Shown here piece after piece: positions 1 through 7,449 of a stretch of 64,000 bases of DNA. The notes under the pieces are model-generated. The model had not been told where the DNA came from. It did no database searches and saw nothing but the letters and a program-made list of their open reading frames with translations. The translations under genes were made by a program, and so were the position numbers. Origin of the DNA: Aliihoeflea sp. 40Bstr573 (GTDB lineage Bacteria; Pseudomonadota; Alphaproteobacteria; Rhizobiales; Rhizobiaceae); NCBI RefSeq assembly GCF_024105655.1, contig NZ_JAAAMH010000008.1, forward strand, positions 1 through 64,000, in the 5' to 3' direction. Numbering within the stretch: position 1 is the first letter of the stretch; each line of letters starts with the position of its first letter.

Positions 1-128
1 CGATCAGGCTGTGCAAACCCCGACCAGCTTCGCCTGATCGGGCGCTAACCGGCGCGCCCTTCACCAGCTCTAAACCGGGGTCCCTTTTGCGCGAAAATAC
101 AGGGTCCCGATTCCGTGGTCATTGACAC
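1..128. mobile_element. Possible end of an IS21-type insertion sequence (remnant)
   Basis: The first 128 bases carry a 9-bp inverted repeat (CGATCAGGC at 1-9, GCCTGATCG at 32-40) and two spaced copies of GGGTCCC (78-84 and 102-108), followed by ATTGACAC at 121-128. Repeated GGGTCCC blocks near a TTGACA-like end resemble, from memory, the non-coding ends of IS21-family elements in rhizobia. No transposase reading frame is present inside the window, so only an end or a remnant could be here. Identification is tentative. Confidence 0.3.
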
Positions 129-206
129 AAGGTCGCCGATCAGGCGCTGGCCGACTTTGACACGGGGCGCACCCGGCCTCTTTGAAGCATAGTATCTTGC
201 CGCTTC

Positions 207-372
207 GTCATCCTAGGGCGAAGCCGGAGCGAAGCGGAGGCGCAGACCCTAGGATCCATGCCTCGCCAGATCGACATGATGAGACCGTGGAAGAAGAGCG
301 ATAATTCTGCGTCCAATCGCAATTCACCACCACTGAGGCATGGATCCTCGGGTCAAGCCCGAGGATGACGAA
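207..372. repeat. Pair of dispersed palindromic repeats (ATCCTCGGG family)
   Basis: Two palindromes face each other. The first has arms ATCCTAGGG (210-218) and CCCTAGGAT (247-255) around a loop of 28 bases. The second has ATCCTCGGG (344-352), loop TCAAG, CCCGAGGAT (358-366). Both are bordered by the same words (GAGGCATGG on one side, GATGACG on the other). The same family recurs three times at 28742-28985. These are typical extragenic palindromic repeats of rhizobial genomes. Confidence 0.8.
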
Positions 373-439
373 GCGGCGAGCGCCCGCTCCTCTCGTCAGT
401 CCCGCCTCACCACACAAGAAACTTATCCCCCTCCCTCAA

Positions 440-715
440 ACCCTCCCGCATAATTCCCCCGCTGTCCTCATGGGAACCGGATGCGCACCGGGTGTCTGGG
501 AGGATGGCGGAGACGTCCCCCTGCCGCTTCGGACCCGGCAGGCACGTGACGGCGCCGAGGTGGATGGGGCCCGCTTCATGCGGGTGCGGGAAAAGCCGCG
601 GGTGCTTCGTGCATCTCTGACCGTCCGAACAGGCGACAGACTCCGGACGGGCGGTCGAAAGATCGCACGCTACACACTTCAGATGAGCGATCCTTCGACC
701 GCCCGTCTTCCCGCT
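440..715. other. Hairpin-rich noncoding region, possible structured RNA
   Basis: No coding frame here looks real. The stretch holds several stems: CCTGCCG/CGGCAGG near 515, CCCGC/GCGGG near 576, GTCCG/CGGAC near 622-646, and a striking 21-bp inverted repeat, 646-666 against 687-707, with one mismatch and a 20-base loop. A boxA-like word (GCTCTTTGACA) follows at 713-723. It lies downstream of the small gene on the minus strand and upstream of nothing on the plus strand. It matches no RNA family that I can recall (not RNase P, tmRNA, SRP RNA or a riboswitch I know). Confidence 0.4.
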
Positions 716-763
716 CTTTGACAATGCCCGGATCGCTGCGCGGGGCCGCTTCCGCGCGCCCGC

Positions 764-916
764 TCAGCTCGTCGTCGGCTTGTCGCGCTCGCAGCCGCCT
801 GGCCCTTCCGAGGTCGGTTTCGTCTGGGCGGTGGCATCACTGGTCAAGCCGGTCAGCGCCGTCGCAGCAAGGACGGCGAAACCCGAAATGGCAAGGGCAA
901 GAAGACGCATGCGCAT
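764..916 (-). CDS. Small secreted peptide, 50 residues, unknown function
   Basis: An ATG at 916 follows the strong ribosome binding site GGAGGT with 7-base spacing and opens a 50-codon frame ending in TGA at 764. The product starts MRMRLLALAISGFAVLAATA, a Sec signal peptide with a likely cleavage after ATA at residue 30. The mature part would be only about 20 residues, polar, with one cysteine. A second in-frame ATG at 910 is possible. I do not recognise a family. The structured region 440-715 lies directly downstream. It diverges from the EF-G-like gene that starts at 1062. Confidence 0.6.
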   Translation of the reverse strand: MRMRLLALAISGFAVLAATALTGLTSDATAQTKPTSEGPGGCERDKPTTS

Positions 917-1061
917 GACGACCTCCATGTGAACGGCGCAAGCCTACGCCGCGCTTGCCCTTGCGGCAACTCCATGTGAAGCTTCGTCGCTCGGGAGGAA
1001 ACCGCGACGGCCGCAGGCCGGCCGCCGCTTGCAGCAGATTGGCTCAACGGGAGGTCGGAAA

Positions 1062-3098
1062 ATGGGCAAGCGCGCCGGAGAACGACGCACGGGACCGAAA
1101 TGCATCGCCATTGTCGGTCCCTTCGCAAGCGGCAAGACCACGCTTCTGGAAGCGATCCTCGCCCGGACCGGCGCGATCCCCCGCCAGGGCGCCGCCGGCC
1201 AGACGGTCGGCGATTTCTCGCCCGAGGCCCGCGCCCACGCGATGAGCGTCGAGGCCACGGTCGCCACCACGCAGTTCATGGGCGAGAGCCTGACCTTCGT
1301 CGATTGCCCCGGCTCCGGCGAGTTCGCCTATGAGGCGGTGCCGGTGCTGAGCGCCTGCGACCTCGCCATCGTCGTCGCCGAGCCCGACGAGAAGAAGATT
1401 CCCGCCCTGCAGCTGATCTTGCGCCAGCTCGACGATCTCGGCGTGCCGCGCATGCTGTTCCTGAACAAGATCGACAAGGCGGCCGGCGGCGTGCGCGACA
1501 CGCTGAAGCTGCTGCAGCCGGCCAGCCGCACGCCGCTTGTCCTGCGCCAGATTCCGTTGCGCGAGAACGGCATCGTCGTCGGCTCGATCGACCTGGCGCT
1601 CGAGCGCGCCTACATCTATCGCGAGCATGCGCCGAGCACCGTCACCCAGATCCCCGACGACCAGCGCGCCTCCGAACTCGAAGCCCGCTTCCAGATGCTC
1701 GAAACGCTGGCCGACCACGACGACGCGCTGATGGAGCACCTCCTCGAGGAGATCGAGCCCGCCCGCGACGCGGTCTTCGACGACCTGGCGGCAGACCTGC
1801 GCGACGGTTCCGTCACACCCGTCCTCATCGGCGCGGCCGAGCGCGGCAACGGCATTCTGCGGCTATTGAAGGCGCTGCGCCACGATGCGCCCGACGTCGC
1901 TTCGACGCGCGAGCGCCTTGGCATGGAGGCGAACGAAAAGCCCGTCCTGGCGGTGATGAAGACGCTGCACACGCCCCATGGCGGCAAGCTCTCCATCGCT
2001 CGGATCCTGTCCGGCAACGTCACCGATGGCACCGAATTGACCGCGTCGTCCGGCCAGTCGGGCAAGGTCTCCGGCCTCTACACCATGCTCGGCAAGGACC
2101 AGGCCAAGATCGGTTCGGCGCGCGAGGGCGAAACGGTCGCGCTCGGCAAGCTGGATGCGATCGCGACCGGCGACACGCTGTCGACGGGCAATGCCGTCGT
2201 CAGCCTCGACCTCGCCCCCGCTCCGCAGCCCGTCCAGGCGATCGCGCTGCGCTCGAAGGACCGCAAGGACGACGTCAAGCTCTCCGCCGGCCTGCAAAAG
2301 CTCGTCCAGGAAGACCCCTCGCTCACCATGGAGCAGAACCAGGAAAGCGGCGAGACGATCCTGTCCGGTCATGGCGAGATGCACCTGCGCGTCGCGCTGG
2401 AGCGGCTGGAAAACCGCTACCAGATCGCAATCGCGTCAAGCGAACCCGCGATCCCCTACCGCGAGACGATCCGCAAACCGGTAACCAAGCGCGGCCGCCA
2501 CAAGAAGCAGTCCGGCGGCCACGGCCAGTTCGGCGACGTGGTGCTCGAAATCAAGCCGCTGCCGCGCGGTGCCGGTTTCGAGTTCACGGACACGATCACC
2601 GGCGGCGTGGTGCCGAAGCAGTACATCCCCTCCGTCGAGACAGGCACGCGCGACAGTTTGAAATCCGGCCCGCTCGGCTTTCCTGTGGTCGACATCGCGG
2701 TCAACCTCGCCGATGGCTCGTTCCACAACGTCGATTCTTCCGACATGGCGTTCCAGCAGGCCGCGCGCCTGGCCATGAAGGAAGCGCTGGCCGAAGCCTC
2801 GCCCGTGATGCTGGAGCCGATCTTCCGCGTCGAGATCGTCACGCCCTCCGACGCGACGGCGCGCATGACGGCCATCGTCTCGCAGCGGCGCGGCAAGATC
2901 CTCGGCTTCGACGCGCGCCCCGGCTGGGAGGGCTGGGATATGGTGGAAGCGCTGATGCCGCAGGGCGAAATGCGAAATCTCATCGTGGAGATGCGCTCGG
3001 CGACCACCGGCGTAGCCAGCTACACCGCCCGCTTCGACCACATGGCCGAGCTCACCGGACGGCAGGCGGACGAGCTCTCCCAGGGCAAGGCGGCATGA
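1062..3098 (+). CDS. EF-G-like translational GTPase (FusA paralogue)
   Basis: The 678-residue product has the five-domain layout of elongation factor G: a G domain with P-loop GPFASGKT (19-26), the DxPG motif DCPGSGEF (81-88) and NKID near 144, then domains II to V. Two hallmarks of translocating EF-G differ: the histidine after DxPG is serine, and the switch I RGIT motif is not recognisable. It is also alone, not in the rpsL-rpsG-fusA-tuf operon. It therefore belongs to the EF-G-like side branch found in many alphaproteobacteria and actinobacteria, whose job is not settled. The ATG at 1062 follows GGGAGGT; an upstream in-frame start at 1029 lacks such a site. Confidence 0.85.
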   Translation: MGKRAGERRTGPKCIAIVGPFASGKTTLLEAILARTGAIPRQGAAGQTVGDFSPEARAHAMSVEATVATTQFMGESLTFVDCPGSGEFAYEAVPVLSACDLAIVVAEPDEKKIPALQLILRQLDDLGVPRMLFLNKIDKAAGGVRDTLKLLQPASRTPLVLRQIPLRENGIVVGSIDLALERAYIYREHAPSTVTQIPDDQRASELEARFQMLETLADHDDALMEHLLEEIEPARDAVFDDLAADLRDGSVTPVLIGAAERGNGILRLLKALRHDAPDVASTRERLGMEANEKPVLAVMKTLHTPHGGKLSIARILSGNVTDGTELTASSGQSGKVSGLYTMLGKDQAKIGSAREGETVALGKLDAIATGDTLSTGNAVVSLDLAPAPQPVQAIALRSKDRKDDVKLSAGLQKLVQEDPSLTMEQNQESGETILSGHGEMHLRVALERLENRYQIAIASSEPAIPYRETIRKPVTKRGRHKKQSGGHGQFGDVVLEIKPLPRGAGFEFTDTITGGVVPKQYIPSVETGTRDSLKSGPLGFPVVDIAVNLADGSFHNVDSSDMAFQQAARLAMKEALAEASPVMLEPIFRVEIVTPSDATARMTAIVSQRRGKILGFDARPGWEGWDMVEALMPQGEMRNLIVEMRSATTGVASYTARFDHMAELTGRQADELSQGKAA

Positions 3099-3116
3099 GG
3101 TGCCGGAACTGCGGGC

Positions 3117-3146
3117 AAAAAAAAGCCGGATCAAAAGATCCGGCTT
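3117..3146 (-). terminator. Intrinsic terminator of the candidate small RNA
   Basis: A perfect 10-bp stem (3123-3132 with 3137-3146) closes an AAAA loop on the plus strand. On the minus strand it is followed by eight T. The plus direction has no T-run, so it mainly serves minus-strand transcription. Confidence 0.85.
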
Positions 3147-3231
3147 GAAGTATGGAAGTGCCTTTTCAGGCGAAACCTCCAGAGGGGAACACTCGCGGGC
3201 ACCAATGGGAGGAGGAACGTGCCCGGGAGAT
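3117..3231 (-). ncRNA. Candidate trans-acting small RNA with anti-Shine-Dalgarno loop (alpha-r14/NfeR1-like)
   Basis: Read on the minus strand, a promoter-like pair is followed by a 7-bp stem (CGGGCAC/GTGCCCG, 3196-3225) whose loop exposes CTCCTCCC (complement of 3207-3214). A second short C/U-rich hairpin follows, and then a 10-bp terminator stem with a run of eight T. The total is about 115 nt. Rhizobial alpha-r14 RNAs such as NfeR1 of Sinorhizobium have this size and the same CUCCUCCC motif in hairpin loops, which pairs with ribosome binding sites of target mRNAs. No protein gene uses this terminator. The 5' end is inferred from the promoter. Confidence 0.6.
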
Positions 3232-3237
3232 GATCGT

Positions 3238-3266
3238 GATATGTGCTTTGAATGCCCAAAGATCAA
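3238..3266 (-). promoter_or_regulatory. Putative sigma-70 promoter of the small RNA
   Basis: On the minus strand, TTGATC (3261-3266) and CATATC (3238-3243) are separated by exactly 17 bases, placing the start of transcription near 3231. Confidence 0.5.
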
Positions 3267-3413
3267 GCAGCGTGTTTTGCATTGCACCCATGCAGTTTTG
3301 CATGGACGCCGATTGATGATTTAAGCGACTGTTTTCGTTCATCGCTTCATCATCTGGCTCAATCGATAGGCAGTGCTTGTCCGGCCCATCGACCGTCCCC
3401 GCCTGCCAGGATG

Positions 3414-4247
3414 TCATCGCCGGCGGCCATTGAGCGCCGCTTCGACGCTGCGCACGAGGTCGCGAATCGCCGGCCCGACCTCCTCGTGCATGAAGCGTTC
3501 GGTGAACTGGTAGGGCGGCCCGCCGCAGTTGAAGGCGTAGACGCCGGAACCGTCCGCAGCGACGAGCGGAGCGGCCACTGCGTGGATGCCCGGCCGCCAG
3601 GCACCGGCCGAAATCGCATAGCCGCGCTGCATGCAGGCGTCGATTTCGGCCCGCATTTCCCGCTCGAGCGCCGGCCAGCTTTCGCCGTAGCGCGGCGCGA
3701 GCGCTGCGATCGCGCGTTCGCGCTCGTCGGGCGGCATCACCGAGAGCAGCGCCCGGCCCATCGCCGACTGCGCAAGCGGTATGCCCGAGCCGATGTCGAG
3801 CTGGAACGTGATCGCTGCCGAGCCGCGCGAGATGTCGACGTAGAGCGCGCGGTTGCGGTCCCGGATCCCCAGCGCTACCGGCGCGGCGAGCCGTTCGGCG
3901 AGTTCGTCCATGTGCGCGCGCGCGATCTGCCGGATCCCCAGATTGGCCAGCGCCGAATAGCCGAGCGTGATCGCGGACGGCGCAAGCTGGTACTTTCCCG
4001 TTCGCGGCATCTTTGTCAGATAGCCGAGCGCGCAAAGCGTATAGGTCAGCCGCGTCACGGTGGGCTTGGGCAGCCCGGTCCGCTCGGCAATTTCCTGATT
4101 GCCGAGAAAACCGTCTCGCGGGCGGAAGGCACGCAGCACTTCGAGCCCGCGTGCGAGCGCGGTTACGAACTTGCGGTCGCCGCCATCCTCGGCATGCACA
4201 GCCTCTACCGCTGAATGCACGCCGTTCCCGTCGGTTGTGGTTGACAT
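3414..4247 (-). CDS. IclR-family transcriptional regulator
   Basis: The 277-residue product has an N-terminal winged helix (ARGLEVLRAF, then a helix-turn-helix with PKPTVTRL) and a C-terminal IclR effector domain (MGRALLSVMP, AIAAPL-type core). The ATG at 4247 follows GGAGGA; longer frames upstream have no binding site. The gene diverges from a TRAP transporter operon and a perfect palindrome at 4278-4300 lies between them, so it most likely controls that operon in response to the transported acid or its breakdown product. The effector cannot be read from the sequence. Confidence 0.9.
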   Translation of the reverse strand: MSTTTDGNGVHSAVEAVHAEDGGDRKFVTALARGLEVLRAFRPRDGFLGNQEIAERTGLPKPTVTRLTYTLCALGYLTKMPRTGKYQLAPSAITLGYSALANLGIRQIARAHMDELAERLAAPVALGIRDRNRALYVDISRGSAAITFQLDIGSGIPLAQSAMGRALLSVMPPDERERAIAALAPRYGESWPALEREMRAEIDACMQRGYAISAGAWRPGIHAVAAPLVAADGSGVYAFNCGGPPYQFTERFMHEEVGPAIRDLVRSVEAALNGRRR

Positions 4248-4277
4248 GGCTCCTCCATTCCCCAAGGATACCGAATT

Positions 4278-4300
4278 ATTGCGAAAGTCAATTTCGCAAT
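4278..4300. promoter_or_regulatory. Putative IclR operator
   Basis: ATTGCGAAA (4278-4286), GTCAA, TTTCGCAAT (4292-4300): a perfect 9-bp palindrome with a 5-base spacer. It is 30 bases upstream of the regulator start and about 105 bases upstream of the TRAP binding-protein gene. Confidence 0.6.
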
Positions 4301-4404
4301 GCGGAATTTGGAGGTTGCCGGGTACGATCCGGCGCGTGGAGGTGCCGGACACGATCCGGCTCAGTGATGGAGCTTCGGCTCCTATCAAAACGGAGGAAAC
4401 ACGA

Positions 4405-5463
4405 ATGTCCTATTTCAGCCGTCTGGCGCTCGCGCCGGCCGTCGTGGTCGCGTTGTCGCTCACCGCCTTTACTGCCAGCGCGCAGGAAAGCGTCACCTGG
4501 CGTGTCCAGTCGCATTGGCCGCAATCCTCGAGCTCCTTTGCCGACAGCCTGGAGTATCTGCGCGATACGCTCGATGAGCGCACCGAAGGTCGGCTGAAGC
4601 TCGAGTTGCATGCCGCCGGCGGTCTTTTCGGGGCCGACGAGATCTTCAACGCGGTGCGCCGCGGCGTTATCCAGATGGGCACCATCTCGCCGGCCTATGC
4701 CATGGGAGAGATGGAGACGGCCGGCATCGCCTTCGGTCTGCCGGCCGCCTTCGAAAACGAGTGGGAAGCGCAGTACTTCTTCAAGACGCTCGGCTTCGAG
4801 GATATGGTGCGCGAGGACGCCGCCGAGCACGGCCTCTACTATTCCACGGACAAGATCTTCACCAACGAGATGGTGCTGACTGCAAAGCCTGAGACGGCGG
4901 ACGATTTTCGGGCGCTGACGATCCGCTCGTCAGGCACGCTGCAGAACTACCTGACCGATGCCGGCGCGGCCGTTTCGTCGATCCCCGGATCCGAGCTCTA
5001 TCAGGCATTGTCCTCGGGCGTGGTCGACGGCGCACACTGGGGCGCCGTTCAGGGCGCGTTGTCGATGAGCCTCTACGAAGTCGCCAGGTATCACGTACGC
5101 CCACCGCTTTCGATCGGCGGAATCGACGCGTTCATCATCAATCAGGAGGCGATCGACGCGCTACCCGAGGATGTCCAGCAAATCCTCTACAACACGCTCG
5201 AGGAACAGTTCTGGCGCCGCACGAACGAATATATCGTGGGCGAACAGCGCGCCCTTGCCCGTGCACAGGCCGAACACGACGTCGAAGTGATCGAACTGCC
5301 GCAGGATGTCCGCGATCAGATGCTGCAGGCAGCGCAGGCAAGCTGGCAGCGTGAACGCGAAAAGGGCGAGAAGGCGGCAGCCGCGATGGACCTGCTCGAC
5401 GATTACCTCGCCGAACTCGGCCGCGCGCCCGCAAGCGCCGAAGAAGCCGAAGCCGCAGAGTAA
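4405..5463 (+). CDS. dctP: TRAP transporter periplasmic substrate-binding protein
   Basis: This is a 352-residue DctP-family protein. A Sec signal peptide ends near ASAQ (residues 25-28). The mature domain carries the family's conserved stretches: LFGADEIFNAVRRGVIQMG, the arginine-containing LTIRSSG that usually salt-bridges an organic acid carboxylate, and VDGAHWG. It captures an organic acid in the periplasm and hands it to the DctQ/DctM membrane pair encoded next. The C-terminus is alanine/glutamate-rich. The ATG at 4405 follows CGGAGGAAA. The exact ligand is not readable from the sequence. Confidence 0.9.
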   Translation: MSYFSRLALAPAVVVALSLTAFTASAQESVTWRVQSHWPQSSSSFADSLEYLRDTLDERTEGRLKLELHAAGGLFGADEIFNAVRRGVIQMGTISPAYAMGEMETAGIAFGLPAAFENEWEAQYFFKTLGFEDMVREDAAEHGLYYSTDKIFTNEMVLTAKPETADDFRALTIRSSGTLQNYLTDAGAAVSSIPGSELYQALSSGVVDGAHWGAVQGALSMSLYEVARYHVRPPLSIGGIDAFIINQEAIDALPEDVQQILYNTLEEQFWRRTNEYIVGEQRALARAQAEHDVEVIELPQDVRDQMLQAAQASWQREREKGEKAAAAMDLLDDYLAELGRAPASAEEAEAAE

Positions 5464-5474
5464 AGACGTCTGCT

Positions 5475-5496
5475 GCGCCGGGCACGCGCCCGGCGC
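5475..5496 (+). terminator. Intercistronic hairpin between dctP and dctQ
   Basis: A perfect 9-bp GC stem (GCGCCGGGC, 5475-5483; GCCCGGCGC, 5488-5496) with an ACGC loop sits 11 bases after the dctP stop and is followed by CCTTTCCCC. It could stabilise the dctP transcript or stop part of transcription, keeping binding protein in excess. Confidence 0.55.
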
Positions 5497-5526
5497 CCTT
5501 TCCCCTCAGAAATCCCGGATCATGCC

Positions 5527-6078
5527 ATGAAGGTCCTTGGCGCGAGCGCAGGTGCGATCACCTGGCTGAACGAATGGGTCGGGCGCATCACCGCCCATCT
5601 CGTCCTGTTCATGTTCGTCTTCCTGTTCGTCGAAGTCCTGCTGCGCTACTTCTTCCGCGCGCCGAGCAACTGGACCGGCGAGTTGTCGCAGCTCATCTTC
5701 GGCGTCTACGCGCTGCTGGGCGGCGGCTATCTGCTGATCAACAATGGCCACGTGAATGTCGATCTGGTCTATGGCCGCTGGTCGCGCCGCACGCGCGCCA
5801 TGGTCGACATCGCGACCTCCGTCCTCTTCTTCATGTTCGTGATCGTCCTGCTCTGGCAGGGCTGGTCGCTCGCAGCCGATTCCGTCGCACGCTGGGAAAC
5901 GTCGCAGTCGGCCTGGAACCCGCCGGTCTGGCCGGTAAAGGTCATCATCCCGCTTTCCGCGGCGCATCTTCTGCTCCAGGGCCTGGTCAAGCTCGCCAAC
6001 GACATCCTGATCGTCGCCGGTCGCGAGCCGATCGTCCCCGACGCAAAACCTCATGACGGCGCGGGAGACACGCTGTGA
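5527..6078 (+). CDS. dctQ: TRAP transporter small permease (DctQ)
   Basis: The 183-residue protein has four predicted membrane segments (about 16-38, 50-70, 92-112, 135-158) and the DctQ signature region around RAPSNWTGELSQ. It forms the membrane complex with the large permease encoded next. Its TGA overlaps the GTG start of dctM by four bases (GTGA), so the two are translationally coupled. Confidence 0.9.
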   Translation: MKVLGASAGAITWLNEWVGRITAHLVLFMFVFLFVEVLLRYFFRAPSNWTGELSQLIFGVYALLGGGYLLINNGHVNVDLVYGRWSRRTRAMVDIATSVLFFMFVIVLLWQGWSLAADSVARWETSQSAWNPPVWPVKVIIPLSAAHLLLQGLVKLANDILIVAGREPIVPDAKPHDGAGDTL

Positions 6079-7391
6079 GCATCGAACTCCTGACCGTCCT
6101 CTTCTTTGGCTCGCTCATCGTCTTCCTGGTGCTCGGCCTGCCGCTCGCCTTCGTGCTGGGCGGCGTTTCGACCGCGTTCCTCTATTTCACCTGGGGGCCG
6201 GACGCCTTCTATATCGTCGCCTCACGCATGTGGACGACGATGAACAATTTCACGCTCATTGCCATCCCGCTCTTTATCCTGATGGCGATGCTGCTCGAAC
6301 GCTCCGGCGTCGCGCAGAACCTCTACCGCATGATGCATCTGTGGTGGGGCGGCGTGCGCGGCGGCCTTGCCATCGGCACGGTCGGCATTTGCGGCCTCTT
6401 CGCCGCCATGTGCGGCATTTCCGGCGCGGCCGTCGTGTCGATGGGCACGATCGCGCTGCCCAACATGCTCAAGCGCGGCTACGACAAGGAACTGGCACTC
6501 GGCGCTATCAATGCCGGCGGTGGGTTCGGCATCCTCATTCCGCCCTCCATCCTGATGGTGCTTTATTCACTGATCACCGGCGTCTCGGTCGGCCAGCTCT
6601 TTGCTGCCGGCATCGTCCCCGGCGTCCTGTTGATGGTCCTGGTTTCGCTCTACATCGCGATCCGCTGCTTCATCCAGCCGCATATGGGCCCTGCCCTGCC
6701 GCCCGAGGAGCGCGGCGACTGGGGCGAAAAAATGCGTGCGCTCGGCTCCGTGCTGCTCCCGATCTTCATCGTCGTCATCGTGCTCGGCTCGATCTTCGGC
6801 GGACTGGCGACACCGACCGAGGCTGCCGCCATCGGCGTCTTCGGGGCCATCGTCGCCGCCCTCGTCAACCGTCAGTTTTCCTTCGCCATGCTGAGCGATG
6901 CCTGCATGCGCACCTTCCGCCTGACCGCTATGGTCATGTGGATCCTGTTCGCCGCGCATGCTTTCTCGACCGCCTACAATGCGATGGGCGCGCAAGCCTT
7001 CATTCTGGAGATGATGGAATACGTGCCCGGCGGCGCCTGGGGCGCACTCGCCGCGATTCTCGTCATCCTGTTCCTGCTCGGCATGGTGCTCGACCCCGTC
7101 GGCATCATGCTGATCACCCTGCCGGTCTTCCTGCCGATCATCCAGGCGCATGGCTTCGACCCAATCTGGTTCGGCATCGTCTTCATCATCATGATGGAGA
7201 TCGGCTACATGACCCCGCCCTTCGGCTTCAACCTCTTCTACCTGAAGGGCGTCGCCCCGCCGGAAGTCACGATGGGCGACATCTACCGTTCCGTGATCCC
7301 CTACACGCTCGTCGAACTTGTCGGCCTCGCCATCATCATCGCCTTCCCGGCGCTGGTGCTCTGGTTGCCGGCGCTGGTCTATGCGCGATGA
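6075..7391 (+). CDS. dctM: TRAP transporter large permease (DctM)
   Basis: The 438-residue, highly hydrophobic protein of about 12 segments has DctM features such as GGGFGILIPPS, GLATPTEAAAIG and the late DPVGIMLITLPVFLP. It carries sodium-coupled substrate import together with DctQ. The start is GTG at 6075, overlapping the dctQ stop. Downstream, a CCGGCC-GAAA-GGCCGG hairpin (7401-7416) may end the operon. The next gene (lsrB) is convergent. Confidence 0.92.
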   Translation: MSIELLTVLFFGSLIVFLVLGLPLAFVLGGVSTAFLYFTWGPDAFYIVASRMWTTMNNFTLIAIPLFILMAMLLERSGVAQNLYRMMHLWWGGVRGGLAIGTVGICGLFAAMCGISGAAVVSMGTIALPNMLKRGYDKELALGAINAGGGFGILIPPSILMVLYSLITGVSVGQLFAAGIVPGVLLMVLVSLYIAIRCFIQPHMGPALPPEERGDWGEKMRALGSVLLPIFIVVIVLGSIFGGLATPTEAAAIGVFGAIVAALVNRQFSFAMLSDACMRTFRLTAMVMWILFAAHAFSTAYNAMGAQAFILEMMEYVPGGAWGALAAILVILFLLGMVLDPVGIMLITLPVFLPIIQAHGFDPIWFGIVFIIMMEIGYMTPPFGFNLFYLKGVAPPEVTMGDIYRSVIPYTLVELVGLAIIIAFPALVLWLPALVYAR

Positions 7392-7449
7392 AAGACGGCG
7401 CCGGCCGAAAGGCCGGAGCTTCCGATAGGGAGGAATACTTCGGTCGGAC

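Noticed and set aside
365-721. Open frame in the structured region near the left edge
   Set aside because: No binding site, no family, and it crosses strong inverted repeats.
713-723. boxA-like GCTCTTTGACA as an rRNA leader
   Set aside because: No rRNA gene follows; kept only as a remark in the structured region.
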